Assembly (NCBI GenBank): GCA_049509515.1
Contig: JBEKZV010000011.1
Coordinates: forward strand, 1 to 64,000
Reading direction: 5' to 3'
From: JBEKCP01 sp049509515
Lineage (GTDB): Bacteria > Planctomycetota > Planctomycetia > Pirellulales > Thermoguttaceae
Length of the DNA stretch: 64,000 nucleotides
In this document: in pieces, positions 16,616 through 25,341 of the stretch
Layout of the letters: each line of letters opens with the position of its first letter
Numbering within the stretch: position 1 is the stretch's first letter
Program-made: the position numbers and the translations under genes
Notes under the pieces: model-generated
Databases searched by the model: none
What the model was told of the DNA's origin: nothing
Seen by the model: the letters and a program-made list of their open reading frames with translations, nothing else

Positions 16616-17038
16616 TTACGGCACGGAGATCGCGTCGACCTCGCGCTCCAGCGTGATGGTCGACGTGATCAGATTGCCGGCGGGCAAGAAGTACTTGTAC
16701 CAACTGTTGTTGGCGGGATCGACCGACACGGTCACCGAGACCGTTGAGCTGGTATAGGTCAGCGGGTTGGGCACGACCGTGGGAGTCGATGCGGCGGTCA
16801 GCCCCGACATGTTCAGGATGTTCGTGGCCTGGGCCTGCGTGCTGGTCGCGGTGGCGTCCAGCGTGATGCCCGTCCGCGCCCCTTCCAGCGCGGCCTGCCG
16901 CACCGCGTGCTGGATTTGCAGCAGGCCGGCAAACTCGATGATCGCAAATATCAGCATGACGAAGATCGAGGCGCAGAGGGCGAATTCGACCGCCGCCGCG
17001 CCCCGCCGCTCCCGGCCCATACGTCTGTGGCGTTTCAT
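16616..17038 (-). CDS. TadE-like pseudopilin protein
   Basis: 140 residues. The basic N-terminus R-R-G-A-A-A-V-E-F-A-L is the TadE signature, with the invariant Glu after the processing site, followed by one hydrophobic segment (about 17-38). The remainder is a Thr/Val-rich extracellular domain. TadE proteins are minor pseudopilins of Flp/Tad machines. The start ATG at 17038 has GGAGGGG nine bases upstream; the frame is open much further upstream but without coding character. It lies 20 bases after the vWA-TadG gene. No tadA, tadB, tadC or cpaA is present in the window. Confidence 0.88.
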   Translation of the reverse strand: MKRHRRMGRERRGAAAVEFALCASIFVMLIFAIIEFAGLLQIQHAVRQAALEGARTGITLDATATSTQAQATNILNMSGLTAASTPTVVPNPLTYTSSTVSVTVSVDPANNSWYKYFLPAGNLITSTITLEREVDAISVP

Positions 17039-17058
17039 GTGGCTGTTCCCCTCCGGCC

Positions 17059-18231
17059 CTATTGCACGAGCGCCGCCGGCAGGCTGTCGGCGATCTGCTG
17101 GAAGGCCTGCGTGAGGGTGGCCGCCGTCGGGGCGTTGTAGAAGTTGCCGTTGCCGTCCTGCGCGGCGGTTTGCATCTCGGTATTGACGGTCGTGCCGCTG
17201 CCGGCCTCGCCGCCGAAGGTGATCACCTGGGTGACGATCTGGTTGTTCTGGCGGTAGCCCTGGACGATGCCGGCAATGTTCGTGTTGCCCTGCGTCGCCA
17301 CCCCGTCGGTCAGGAGGATGATCGTCCGGTCCACCGTGGAAGTCCGGGCGTCGGACCCGGTCAGCTCGGTCTCGGCGGTGGCCAGACCGGCCGCGATGTT
17401 CGTGTCCCCCAGCAGCGGCGACTGTCCGTAGGCGTTCATCGCGGCGGTGATCAGGCTCAGGTTCGAGGTCAGCCGGACGTCGAGGGTGGATTCCGTCGCA
17501 CTGTAATTGCCGAAGGAGTAGGTCTCCGCGTAGGTCACCAGCCCCACGTGTACGTCCAGGTTCCGCGCCTGCAAGGTGGTGATGAACGTGTTGACGGCGG
17601 AAGTCAGGGCGGCCCAGCGGCTGGCCGTGGCGCTGGGCGGAGTGAAATAGCACTGGAGCTGCGTGCGGCCGCTGCTCACGTCCGGCGGATAAGAGAACTC
17701 GTTGGCGCTCAGGTCGAAGGCCATCGAGGCCGAGCGATCCAGCACCAGGATGATGTCGTGGCTGATCCGCGTCGCCACCGACACCTGCTGCGCGGTGAAT
17801 TTGCTCACCGGCAGATACGCGCCGATCAGCAACGCCGGGGTCACGGTGGCGGTGGCTTGCACGCTGTTGGTGGGCGTTCCGCCGGAGGTGAACACATACA
17901 CGCCGCTGCCGTTCTTCACCGAGTTGCCGAAGAGGAGGTTGCTGCTGGAGTAGGGCGCCGTCCCGCCGGCGACCAGGTTGTTGTTGGCCACCGTTTGGGC
18001 GAAAGTGATGGCCGCGGCCTGCGTCTGCCCCGAGCCGTACGACACCAGGGCGGCCTTGGCCGCCGAATCGCAGGAGATGCGGAGTTCCGCGCGGACGATC
18101 TCCATGTACGCCACGTCCACGGCATAGGCGCACAACATCACCAGCATGGGCAGCGAGACGCCGATCAGGGCCACGATCGCGCCGCGCCGGGAGCGCCGCA
18201 ACCCGCGGGTCGTCTTCTTTTCCGAGAACAT
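17059..18231 (-). CDS. TadG-like protein with von Willebrand factor A domain
   Basis: 390 residues. The N-terminal basic stretch and R-R-G-A-I-V-A-L-I-G form the TadE/TadG-type membrane anchor (hydrophobic about 18-42). A coiled, Ala-rich extracellular part follows. A vWA domain begins around residue 155 with an intact MIDAS start D-R-S-A-S-M. Later T-E-L-T-G-S-D and L-L-T-D-G-V-A-T complete the metal site. TadG proteins are large cell-surface subunits linked to Flp pili, and vWA forms are known. The ribosome site is GAGGAGG, about 12 bases upstream. It lies between two TadE-type genes on the same strand, with repeat E separating it from the upstream one. Confidence 0.88.
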   Translation of the reverse strand: MFSEKKTTRGLRRSRRGAIVALIGVSLPMLVMLCAYAVDVAYMEIVRAELRISCDSAAKAALVSYGSGQTQAAAITFAQTVANNNLVAGGTAPYSSSNLLFGNSVKNGSGVYVFTSGGTPTNSVQATATVTPALLIGAYLPVSKFTAQQVSVATRISHDIILVLDRSASMAFDLSANEFSYPPDVSSGRTQLQCYFTPPSATASRWAALTSAVNTFITTLQARNLDVHVGLVTYAETYSFGNYSATESTLDVRLTSNLSLITAAMNAYGQSPLLGDTNIAAGLATAETELTGSDARTSTVDRTIILLTDGVATQGNTNIAGIVQGYRQNNQIVTQVITFGGEAGSGTTVNTEMQTAAQDGNGNFYNAPTAATLTQAFQQIADSLPAALVQ

Positions 18232-18251
18232 CGCGCGGGGCCCTCCTCACG

Positions 18252-18360
18252 GTATCCGGCACACTCGATCGTATCCGGCACACTCCGTGTGCCGCCCGGG
18301 TACCCGCCTGCGGGTGACGGCGCACCGACCGTGCGAGCATGGCGCCCGGTGCCGGATACG
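18252..18360. repeat. Palindromic repeat, family E (copy 2)
   Basis: The sequence repeats GTATCCGGCACACTC twice, then runs CCGTGTGCCGCCCGGGTACC, an inner CGCCTGCGGGTGACGGCG segment and the closing GGTGCCGGATAC, as in copy 1 at 14629-14743. It sits 3 bases past the stop of the fused DUF4114-TadE gene and before the vWA-TadG gene. Confidence 0.75.
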
Positions 18361-18363
18361 TTA

Positions 18364-19803
18364 CTACTCCACGATCAGCGTCGCTGAGGCATTCATGGTG
18401 ATCGACGTGGGAATGACGTACCTGGTGATGAAATTCTGACTCAAGGGGGCGGAAACCGAGACGGTCACCAGGTCCAGCGGACTGGCCGAAGTGAGGTTCT
18501 CGGCCTGTGACGTGCTGTTGCTGATGACCGTCAGCGTGGGGGTGGCCCCGTTTACGCCGAGCTGGCCCAACAAGGTGCTGCAATAGCTCGTCACGGCGTT
18601 GCTCGCCGCGTCGGGGTTCGTGGCGCCCAAGGTGGCGGCGGTGGTGGGGCGGGTCGCGTAGCGGGCCGCCTCGTAGGCCGCCGAGAACATCTCCGCCCGC
18701 ACGTACATCACGTTGCAGACCTCGATGGCCCCCAACGCCAGCGTGAGCAGGAACGGCAGGCACAAGGCCAGCTCGACCGCGGCGATGCCGCCCCGGCTCC
18801 GCGGGCCCGCCCTTTGCTCCCACCGGCCTTTCACGATATCCCAACCGCCTTTCACGCTATAGACGTAGGGTGGGTCGAGCGAAGCGAGCCCCACCAACGG
18901 CAATGGGACCCGTTTCTGGTGGGGCTGCATGCTGCTGTTGTTCATCAACATGGCGGCGTTCTGCGGCCCCACGTCGATGATGATGACCATGTCGTTGTAG
19001 TCGAAATCGCTGATGCTCTTCGGCTCGTCCTCGAAGCCGATGATGATGTACTGGCTCGTTGTGGTCGGGAAAAAGGCCACCATGTGCTGGCACCCGTCGC
19101 AGTTGGCGTTCGGGTCCTCGTAGAACACGTTCGTGGGGACCCCGTTGCTGTTCACGTTCGAGAAGAAGACCAGCGACAATTGCTGACCCGGCTGCACGGT
19201 GGGCAACTGCACGAAGTCGCCCGGCAGCAGCGGACAAAAAGTGGTCCGCACGTTGCCGACCTGTTTCGTCGGGCAGTTATTGTTGTAGTTCATGTTGCCG
19301 TTGGGGAACACGAGATAGTTGGTTCCCACAGTCGGCTGCCCGTTCAGCGGGGCGGCCGGACCGATGGTCACGCCGATGCCGTCGGTGTACCAGCCGCCGT
19401 CCATGGCCATGTAGATCCGCGGGGCGTAGGCGTAATAGAAGTACAGCGAGCTGGGGTCCAGTTGGCAGTTGTTCGCCTGGGCGAAGGCCACCCCTTCCTG
19501 GAGGATCGAGTTGATATACGTCTGCCAGCTCGGCAGCAGGGTCTGCACGGCCTGGGAAGCCGCGTCGCAGCCGTAAACCTCGACCTGGGCGTAGATGGAC
19601 CACCCAAGCTCCCGGTAGGAGGACTGCACGGGAGAGTAATTGCTGCCGCCGTTACCGGAGCCGCCGTTGCCCGAGCCGTAGTTGTTCAGGCTGCCACCGC
19701 CCCAGCTACCCTGGTTGCTGCCAGCCTGGGCCACTTGGGCCGCGGCCGTCAGGCAAGTCACCAGTCCCACCCCCAAGAGCCATTTCAAGTGCAACGCCTT
19801 CAT
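18364..19803 (-). CDS. Fused protein: secreted DUF4114-like part plus TadE-like part
   Basis: 479 residues in one open frame. Residues 1-27 are a signal peptide (ends A-Q-A-G), followed by a Gly/Asn/Ser-rich stretch. Residues about 200-285 carry a DUF4114-like signature, G-F-E-D-E-P then D-F-D-Y-N-D-M-V. Residues about 292-313 are encoded by dispersed repeat F (L-V-G-L-A-S-L-D-P-P-Y). From about 317 a TadE-type protein follows: R-G-G-I-A-A-V-E-L-A-L and a hydrophobic segment. A TadE helix with its basic prepilin N-terminus would not normally follow a secreted domain, so I infer two genes joined when the repeat arrived. The TadE part could still be translated alone from GTG codons at 18855 or 18834. 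ATG at 19803 is preceded by AAGGG. Confidence 0.7.
   Translation of the reverse strand: MKALHLKWLLGVGLVTCLTAAAQVAQAGSNQGSWGGGSLNNYGSGNGGSGNGGSNYSPVQSSYRELGWSIYAQVEVYGCDAASQAVQTLLPSWQTYINSILQEGVAFAQANNCQLDPSSLYFYYAYAPRIYMAMDGGWYTDGIGVTIGPAAPLNGQPTVGTNYLVFPNGNMNYNNNCPTKQVGNVRTTFCPLLPGDFVQLPTVQPGQQLSLVFFSNVNSNGVPTNVFYEDPNANCDGCQHMVAFFPTTTSQYIIIGFEDEPKSISDFDYNDMVIIIDVGPQNAAMLMNNSSMQPHQKRVPLPLVGLASLDPPYVYSVKGGWDIVKGRWEQRAGPRSRGGIAAVELALCLPFLLTLALGAIEVCNVMYVRAEMFSAAYEAARYATRPTTAATLGATNPDAASNAVTSYCSTLLGQLGVNGATPTLTVISNSTSQAENLTSASPLDLVTVSVSAPLSQNFITRYVIPTSITMNASATLIVE
18865..18928. repeat. Dispersed repeat, family F (copy 1), inside a reading frame
   Basis: GTAGGGTGGGTCGAGC, then GCGAGCCCCACC, with a partial complementary arm ending GGTGGGGCTGC. 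Other copies lie between genes at 38854-39040, 51806-51944 and 55840-55923. Here it is within the fused gene 18364-19803 and encodes its linker. The same motif is widely scattered in planctomycetal and some other genomes as far as I recognise it. Confidence 0.8.
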
Positions 19804-20171
19804 TGTGTTCTGCCCTTTCCAGAATGGAATGTCCCGAACGAGCCGGGCGGTTGGAATGTACCGCAAGAAAACAAGAAAAGCTTCCCCTTGAAACCTTAGT
19901 TTACGGATGGTAGATGTCAAATCGCCTGGTGTGCCGGGCGGCCGCATTCCCGCAGGGTGCAAGGGGTTGGGTCCGGAACCCATCCGACAGCGGGGTGGTC
20001 TTGCCGCCAGTGTGGGAAGGCGCGGCGCACTCCCCGCTTGCCCGGACAGTCGGTTCCGCCTAGAATTGTGCCGGAATTGGACCCCGCACGTTGCGGCGAA
20101 GTCGCGGATCTCGGGCGACCGTGTAGGTCGCCGCCCATGCAACGCGCGGGAAGCACACAAGGAGAATTTCG
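19804..20171. other. Divergent intergenic region
   Basis: This gap lies between the starts of two divergent genes and should carry both promoters. The left part (19865-19920) is AT-richer and is the likelier promoter zone for the minus-strand gene. The rest is GC-rich with short imperfect palindromes. I see no gene, no clear -35/-10 pair and no recognised repeat family. Confidence 0.35.
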
Positions 20172-20513
20172 ATGAACCGCATGAAACTGGTGGGGCTCGT
20201 GGTCGTGGCGGTGCTCGTTCTGGGTCTGGGGGCCTACGCAACGGCCGCCGATACGCCCACCTCGGTCACCGGCAAATCGACCTGCGGCGGCTGTTCGGGC
20301 GTGGTCACGGGCTGTTGCGTGATGCTGACCGACAAGGACGGCGTCCGTTGGATCCTCAGGGGCGACAGCCCCAGCCTGAAAGCGGCATTCGCCGCGCGGC
20401 ACGATGACAAGACCATGACCGCCACGCTCACCGGCGCGCCTGCAACCAAGAAGGGCAAGGACGGCAAGGATTACAAGGAAGTGAAGGTCTCGGACGTCAA
20501 GATCGCGTCGTGA
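20172..20513 (+). CDS. Small secreted protein of unknown function
   Basis: 113 residues with a strong AAGGAG nine bases before the ATG. Signal peptide about 1-26 (V-V-V-A-V-L-V-L-G-L core, cleavage near A-T-A-A). The mature part has a Cys cluster, S-T-C-G-G-C-S-G then G-C-C-V, then a Lys/Asp-rich C-terminal strand region resembling a small OB- or beta-sandwich domain (K-G-K-D-G-K-D-Y-K-E-V-K-V). The cysteines could form disulfides or bind metal. It is followed by a perfect hairpin overlapping the stop codon. Not assigned to a family. Confidence 0.8.
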   Translation: MNRMKLVGLVVVAVLVLGLGAYATAADTPTSVTGKSTCGGCSGVVTGCCVMLTDKDGVRWILRGDSPSLKAAFAARHDDKTMTATLTGAPATKKGKDGKDYKEVKVSDVKIAS

Positions 20514-20600
20514 CGCAGCTTGCGTCACGGAGCCCCGCAGGGGCGCGCTACGTCGCGTCCACGCCCCACGCCGTGGGATAGCGCGCCCTTTCAGGGCTTG
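20510..20600. repeat. Hairpin over a stop codon plus GC-rich dispersed repeat
   Basis: GTGACGCA (20510-20517), a GCT loop, and TGCGTCAC (20521-20528) make a perfect 8-bp stem that includes the TGA stop of the small secreted-protein gene. No T-run follows, so it is not a standard terminator. Just after it are the palindromic GAGCCCCGCAGGGGC and GCGCGCCCTTTCAGGGC motifs, which look like another dispersed palindrome family. Confidence 0.5.
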
Positions 20601-20760
20601 AAAACCATGCCTCCGCCGCTCCCCAGGGCTGCGCCTCGGGATCTCCTGGCGCGCTCCTTCGGAGTTGGGCCCCGCCTTCTTTGACAAGGGCCGCAACGCT
20701 TGGTAATCTAAGCGTACCTTGTGCGCACCGCGGTTCTATCCTTTGGTCGGGGCCTGAGTC

Positions 20761-23700
20761 ATGAAACGTTGCCTGGCTGCGTCGCTCGTCTTTCTGGGAG
20801 TCCTGGTTTGGGCGGCCGGCGGCCGCGGGGCGTCGCTGGTGTCCGGCAGCGGGCCGGCCCTGGGCTGGCGATTCGACAACGGCCGCGAGTTTCCCGGGGC
20901 CACCGGCAGCTTGGCCGTCGATCCGGCCGCCACGCGCGAGGGGAAGCCGAGCCTCCGGCTCGCGGGCGACTTCAGCAAGGGGGGCAACTACGTCCAGGCC
21001 GGGCGCGATCTGACGGGCGACGTCCGCATCCTGCGGATGTGGCTCCGCCAGCCCGCCGCGGATCGCCTCACCTTTCGCATCATCGACGCCGGCGGCCAGT
21101 GCCATCAAGTGTCGCTCCGGACGCAGCGGTCGCCCGACTGGCAGCAGGTCGCCTTTCCGCTCGCGGAGTTCTTCGCCCGCCGCGGCGGCCCCGACGCCGT
21201 GGCGAACGTCGCGAAGTATGAGTTCTGGGGCGGGGCCAACGACGGCAAATGGCATGGGCCGGCCAAGGGCCTGTACATCCTCCTCGGACCGGACGGAGAC
21301 CGGAAGACCGTCGCGCTGTGGCTCAACGACGTGACGATCGTCGAGCCCTCGCCCGCGGCGGCAGGGGCCGCGAAGGCGGCGGACATCGTGGCCCTCGTTC
21401 CCGTGGACATGGTCGTCGAAGGGCAGGCGGATGCGACCTTCGACAACGGGCAGGAGTTTCCCGGCGCCAAGGGCTCCCTGACCGTCGTCAAAGACCTCCC
21501 GGAGAAAGGCCAGGCATGCCTGAAGCTCGCCGGCGATTTCACCAAGGGCGGCGCGTACGTGCAACTGATCAAGGACCTCAAGTCCCTGGAGCTCGACGAC
21601 CTGGCCGCCGTTCGCCTGCGGATAAAATCCGACAACGTCGGCAGCATCGGCTTCCGGGCGGGCGACGCGACGGGCCAATGCCACCAGAGCCACGCCGACG
21701 TCCAGGCCGACGGGCGGTGGCACGATTTGATCCTCAAGAAGTCGCAGTTCGCCGGCGGCGAGCACTGGGGCGGGGCCAACGACGGCAAGTGGCACGGGTC
21801 GCCGGCCTACATTGCGATCATCCTGGGGGCCGGCCCCCAGCAGAAGCTGCCTGCCCTGTACGTCGCCGGCGTCGGGATCGACGCGCTCCAGCCCGCCCTG
21901 CTGCAGCCGGCCGCTTTCCAGGCGGATTTCGAGGGCTCCGACAAAGTGCCCGGCGGCTGGACCGTCCAGGGGAACGTCGGCATTGACGCCCAGCAGGCGT
22001 TCAAGGGAAAGCACTCGTTGCTGCTGGCGCGGGCGGCGCAGCACGAAGACGAGCCCTGCCGGGTGCTGAGTCCGGCGTTCAAGGTCGTGGCGGGGGCCTG
22101 GGAGATTTCCTTGGCGGCCCGCTCGGACCTGGCGTCGCCCGACTCCTCGTACCAGGGGATTGTACTGCTGGAATCGCTGGACGCTGCGGGAAAGGTGGTC
22201 AGCTCCACGCCGCTGGTGGAGCTGTTCAAGCAGCGGAATTGGCAGGCCGCCAACAAGCGCGTGGAGATCCCCGCGGGGGTGGCGGCGGCCCGCTTCCGGG
22301 CCGAGCTGCGGAAGACCTCGGGCAAGTTCTGGATCGACGAGCTCTCGGCCTCCTACGTCGCGACGGCGCCGCGGAAGGACAAGCGGGTTGCCGCCATCCT
22401 CTTCGAGACCGCACAGATGGGCAACATGCTCTTCCCCGAGGACAAGCGGGTCGTGCGGGTGACCGTGCAGGCCGTCAAGCCGCTCAAGGAAGAGCATTGC
22501 GAGCTTTCCTACGTGGTCTGCGATTACTGGGGGGCGGAGCAGACCTTGCCCGCCAAGGTGGCACTCGTCAAGACCGGCAGAAAAGGCAACGTGATCGAGT
22601 ACGAGGCGTCGCTCGATCTCGGCCGGGCCCCGTTGGAGGTGGGACGGTATTACGAGATACACGCCCGGATCGCGCAGGACAACGACCGGCCGTTCCACAA
22701 CTACACGTCGCTGGTGATCCTGCCGCCGGCGGTGACGAAGCAATACCGGCCGGAGGAGATTCCGTTCACCAGCCGGGACTGGGACAACCGCATCGGCGAG
22801 TACTTTACGCTCTCGGACCGGATCGGCATCCGGATTTGCGGGATCTGGGGCGGCTGGTCGGCGGACCCGCCGTATCGGCCCGAGGCCCCGGCCATCGACA
22901 TGTGCAAGAAACTGGACATGGGCGTCTTGACCGGCGCCCCGACGCACGCCATCCAGGAACACTCGCCGGGCTACGAGAAATACGACGAGAAGGCCCTGCG
23001 GCAGGGGGCCCGCAACTGGCTGGAAACCTTCGGCAAGATCCGCCCGACGATCATCTCGCTGGGCAACGAGCCGCACGGCGACGACGCGCGGGTGCGGGAA
23101 TCCATCCGGGCATATCGGATCGTCTACGACGAAATCAAGAAGATCGACCCGACCGTCACGGTGTTGGCCACGTCTTGCGGTCCGGAGGAGCGGTACTTCA
23201 AGTTCGGCTTCCAGGACTGCTGCGACGCCTATGACTACCATACCTACGGCAATTACGGCGACGTCGAGAAGTGCATCGAGACGTACCACGAGCTGTTCAA
23301 GAAGTACGGCGGCGCCAAGCCGATCTGGGCCACCGAGCTGGGGCTGAATGCCCAGGGCATGACGCGGCAGGTGGTGGCCGCCGAGATGATCAAGACCTTC
23401 ACGGTGTTCTTCGCCTCCGGCGGGGCGAACGCCTCGTGGTTCGACCTGCTCTATCCCGACCCGGCGGGGACCGGCGGCGACAGCACCGCCTCGGCCTTCA
23501 ACGTCTTCGATTGCCGCTATAGCCGCTACGCGCCGAAGCTCGACGCGGTGTCCTATTACAACATGGTCAACGCGATCTGCGTCAAGCGATTCGTGGCGCG
23601 GAAGGAATACGCGGGCGGCACCCGGGCCTACCTGTTCCGCGACCGGGCGGGCCGCTCGCTCCAGGTCCTGTGGAACGACAAGGCCCGCATGGACGTGGGC

Positions 23701-25158
23701 GTGCCGCTGCCGGGCGTGGCCGCGGTGCAGGTCATCCGCATCGACGGCCGGCGAACCGAGCTGGCCGCCGGTGGAAAGGGCGTGACCCTCAGCGTCAGTG
23801 AGGACCCCCTGCTGCTGCTCTACCAAGGCGGCGCCGGCCTGGCCGACGAGCTCGGGCCGCCGGCGGCGTGCTTCCCGTCGCTGCCGCCGGCGATGATCAA
23901 GGGGGCCGCGGTGCCGCTGGTGGTGTCGTTGCGCGGCAGCGGCATAGCGCCCGAGCGAATCGCGCTGGTGGCGCCCCCCTCGTGGACCGTGCGCCCGTCG
24001 GCGGACCGTCAAGATGCTTCACACCCGGGGTGGGTGTCTTTCGACGTAGCCGCGCCGGCGACCAGCGAGGTCCGCCAGGGCGATCTCTTGCTCCGCATCA
24101 AGGATGAGGCCGGCAACCTCTGTGGGCAGCTTTCGGCCCTGGTGCCCGTCGCCGGGCGGCTCACGGTCAAGTTGCTGCCGGAGCCCGCCCTGGGGGATAA
24201 GCCGGCCGGCGCGCGGTTGTTGGTCAAGAACAACGGCCCCGACAAGCAGGAGTTCACCTGGCAGCTCGCCCTGCTAAGCGAGACGCCGATGATCGGCGGC
24301 GTTTATGAGAAGCCGGCGGCGGCCACGGCGTTCTTCGCGTCGGCCGCCGAGGGCACCGCCACGGCCGAGCCCAACGCCGAGGCCGCGATTGTCGTGCCCC
24401 TCTCGGGCATCGACCCGCTCACCGTGTACCGCGTCCAGGCGGTGGTGAGCGACGCGTCCGGCCGCGCTGTCCAGTGCGAGCGGAACGTCGGCGGCTTCGT
24501 GGCCGTGCCCAAGGCCAAGGGCCCCATCCGGCTCGACGGCAGCCTGGACGAGGCCGATTGGCGGAACTGCCCGGTGGAATTGATCAACGAGGCCCGGCAG
24601 TACCGCATCATTACCCCCGGCGACCCGCAGAAGGTCAAGTGGAACGGCCCGGCCGACCTCTCGGCCAAGGTGCGTTTCCTCTGGGACGACCGGTACTTGT
24701 ACGTGGGCGTGGACGTGACGGAGCGCGTCTTCAAGAATCCCATGCCCGACGACATGCTCTGGGCCCAGGACGGCCTGCAATTCATCGTGGACCCGGCCCG
24801 GCCGGAGGCCGAGAAACCGGGCAAGTACGACTATGCCATGGGATTGTCGCATACCAGCGGCACGGGCAAGGCATGGTGCCATCTCTCGGCCAGCTCGGCC
24901 ACCTCGACCGGGGAAGTCAAGGACATCATCGTCGCAACCCGGCGGGCCGGCGACGGCACGGGCGGCATGGTCTACGAGGTCGCCATCCCCTGGTCCCGCC
25001 TAGCGCCGTTCCGACCCGCCGCGGGAGCCAACCTGGGCCTGACCGTGGTCCTGAACGAGGACAACGGCAAAGGCGGCCGGCACAGCTTCATGGGCTGGTT
25101 CGCCGACGTGCAGTCGAAATCCGTGGACTTCATCGGGGACCTCGTACTGGGGCCGTGA
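20761..25158 (+). CDS. Large secreted multidomain glycosidase-like protein with CBM9-like C-terminus
   Basis: 1465 residues. A signal peptide covers about 1-23. Two tandem homologous domains follow (about 35-205 and 215-375); both begin with D-N-G-x-E-F-P-G-A and end with W-G-G-A-N-D-G-K-W-H-G, and look like beta-sandwich carbohydrate-binding modules. A third beta domain (about 385-540) precedes a TIM barrel at about 660-1000 of GH39/GH5-like character. Putative acid/base Glu770 lies in L-G-N-E-P-H-G and putative nucleophile Glu859 in W-A-T-E-L-G-L-N. The C-terminus (about 1250-1465) resembles CBM9, starting I-R-L-D-G-S-L-D-E-A-D-W. The protein is probably an extracellular polysaccharide-degrading enzyme; the substrate is unknown. 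A PQQ-like gene starts 74 bases after it. Confidence 0.85.
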   Translation: MKRCLAASLVFLGVLVWAAGGRGASLVSGSGPALGWRFDNGREFPGATGSLAVDPAATREGKPSLRLAGDFSKGGNYVQAGRDLTGDVRILRMWLRQPAADRLTFRIIDAGGQCHQVSLRTQRSPDWQQVAFPLAEFFARRGGPDAVANVAKYEFWGGANDGKWHGPAKGLYILLGPDGDRKTVALWLNDVTIVEPSPAAAGAAKAADIVALVPVDMVVEGQADATFDNGQEFPGAKGSLTVVKDLPEKGQACLKLAGDFTKGGAYVQLIKDLKSLELDDLAAVRLRIKSDNVGSIGFRAGDATGQCHQSHADVQADGRWHDLILKKSQFAGGEHWGGANDGKWHGSPAYIAIILGAGPQQKLPALYVAGVGIDALQPALLQPAAFQADFEGSDKVPGGWTVQGNVGIDAQQAFKGKHSLLLARAAQHEDEPCRVLSPAFKVVAGAWEISLAARSDLASPDSSYQGIVLLESLDAAGKVVSSTPLVELFKQRNWQAANKRVEIPAGVAAARFRAELRKTSGKFWIDELSASYVATAPRKDKRVAAILFETAQMGNMLFPEDKRVVRVTVQAVKPLKEEHCELSYVVCDYWGAEQTLPAKVALVKTGRKGNVIEYEASLDLGRAPLEVGRYYEIHARIAQDNDRPFHNYTSLVILPPAVTKQYRPEEIPFTSRDWDNRIGEYFTLSDRIGIRICGIWGGWSADPPYRPEAPAIDMCKKLDMGVLTGAPTHAIQEHSPGYEKYDEKALRQGARNWLETFGKIRPTIISLGNEPHGDDARVRESIRAYRIVYDEIKKIDPTVTVLATSCGPEERYFKFGFQDCCDAYDYHTYGNYGDVEKCIETYHELFKKYGGAKPIWATELGLNAQGMTRQVVAAEMIKTFTVFFASGGANASWFDLLYPDPAGTGGDSTASAFNVFDCRYSRYAPKLDAVSYYNMVNAICVKRFVARKEYAGGTRAYLFRDRAGRSLQVLWNDKARMDVGVPLPGVAAVQVIRIDGRRTELAAGGKGVTLSVSEDPLLLLYQGGAGLADELGPPAACFPSLPPAMIKGAAVPLVVSLRGSGIAPERIALVAPPSWTVRPSADRQDASHPGWVSFDVAAPATSEVRQGDLLLRIKDEAGNLCGQLSALVPVAGRLTVKLLPEPALGDKPAGARLLVKNNGPDKQEFTWQLALLSETPMIGGVYEKPAAATAFFASAAEGTATAEPNAEAAIVVPLSGIDPLTVYRVQAVVSDASGRAVQCERNVGGFVAVPKAKGPIRLDGSLDEADWRNCPVELINEARQYRIITPGDPQKVKWNGPADLSAKVRFLWDDRYLYVGVDVTERVFKNPMPDDMLWAQDGLQFIVDPARPEAEKPGKYDYAMGLSHTSGTGKAWCHLSASSATSTGEVKDIIVATRRAGDGTGGMVYEVAIPWSRLAPFRPAAGANLGLTVVLNEDNGKGGRHSFMGWFADVQSKSVDFIGDLVLGP

Positions 25159-25183
25159 CACGTAGCCGGTCCGCGCCGGGGGC

Positions 25184-25341
25184 CAAATACCAATCTCCAA
25201 ATACCAAGCAATATCGAAGCACCGAAATCCCAATGACCAAAACCGGGTGGCGCGGAGGCGCGAGTGCTTCGTTTGGAACATTCGGCCTTGGAATTTTGAA
25301 TTCGTTGGCGATTTGGCACTTGGGATTTTGGATTTGTTTCT
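25184..25341. repeat. Degenerate iterated inverted repeat, family A (copy 1)
   Basis: The left arm repeats CCAAATACCAA-type units (25184-25243); the right arm repeats TTGGNATTTTG-type units (25277-25341) and is roughly complementary to the left. The element spans the start codon of the PQQ-like gene at 25233, and its right arm encodes the hydrophobic core of that protein's signal peptide. A related arm is at 43034-43070. Confidence 0.7.

Noticed and set aside
20548..24012. Very long open frame on the minus strand
   Set aside because: It runs antisense to the 1465-residue glycosidase-like gene, has an Arg/Gly/Ala-rich composition without any motif, and results from high GC.
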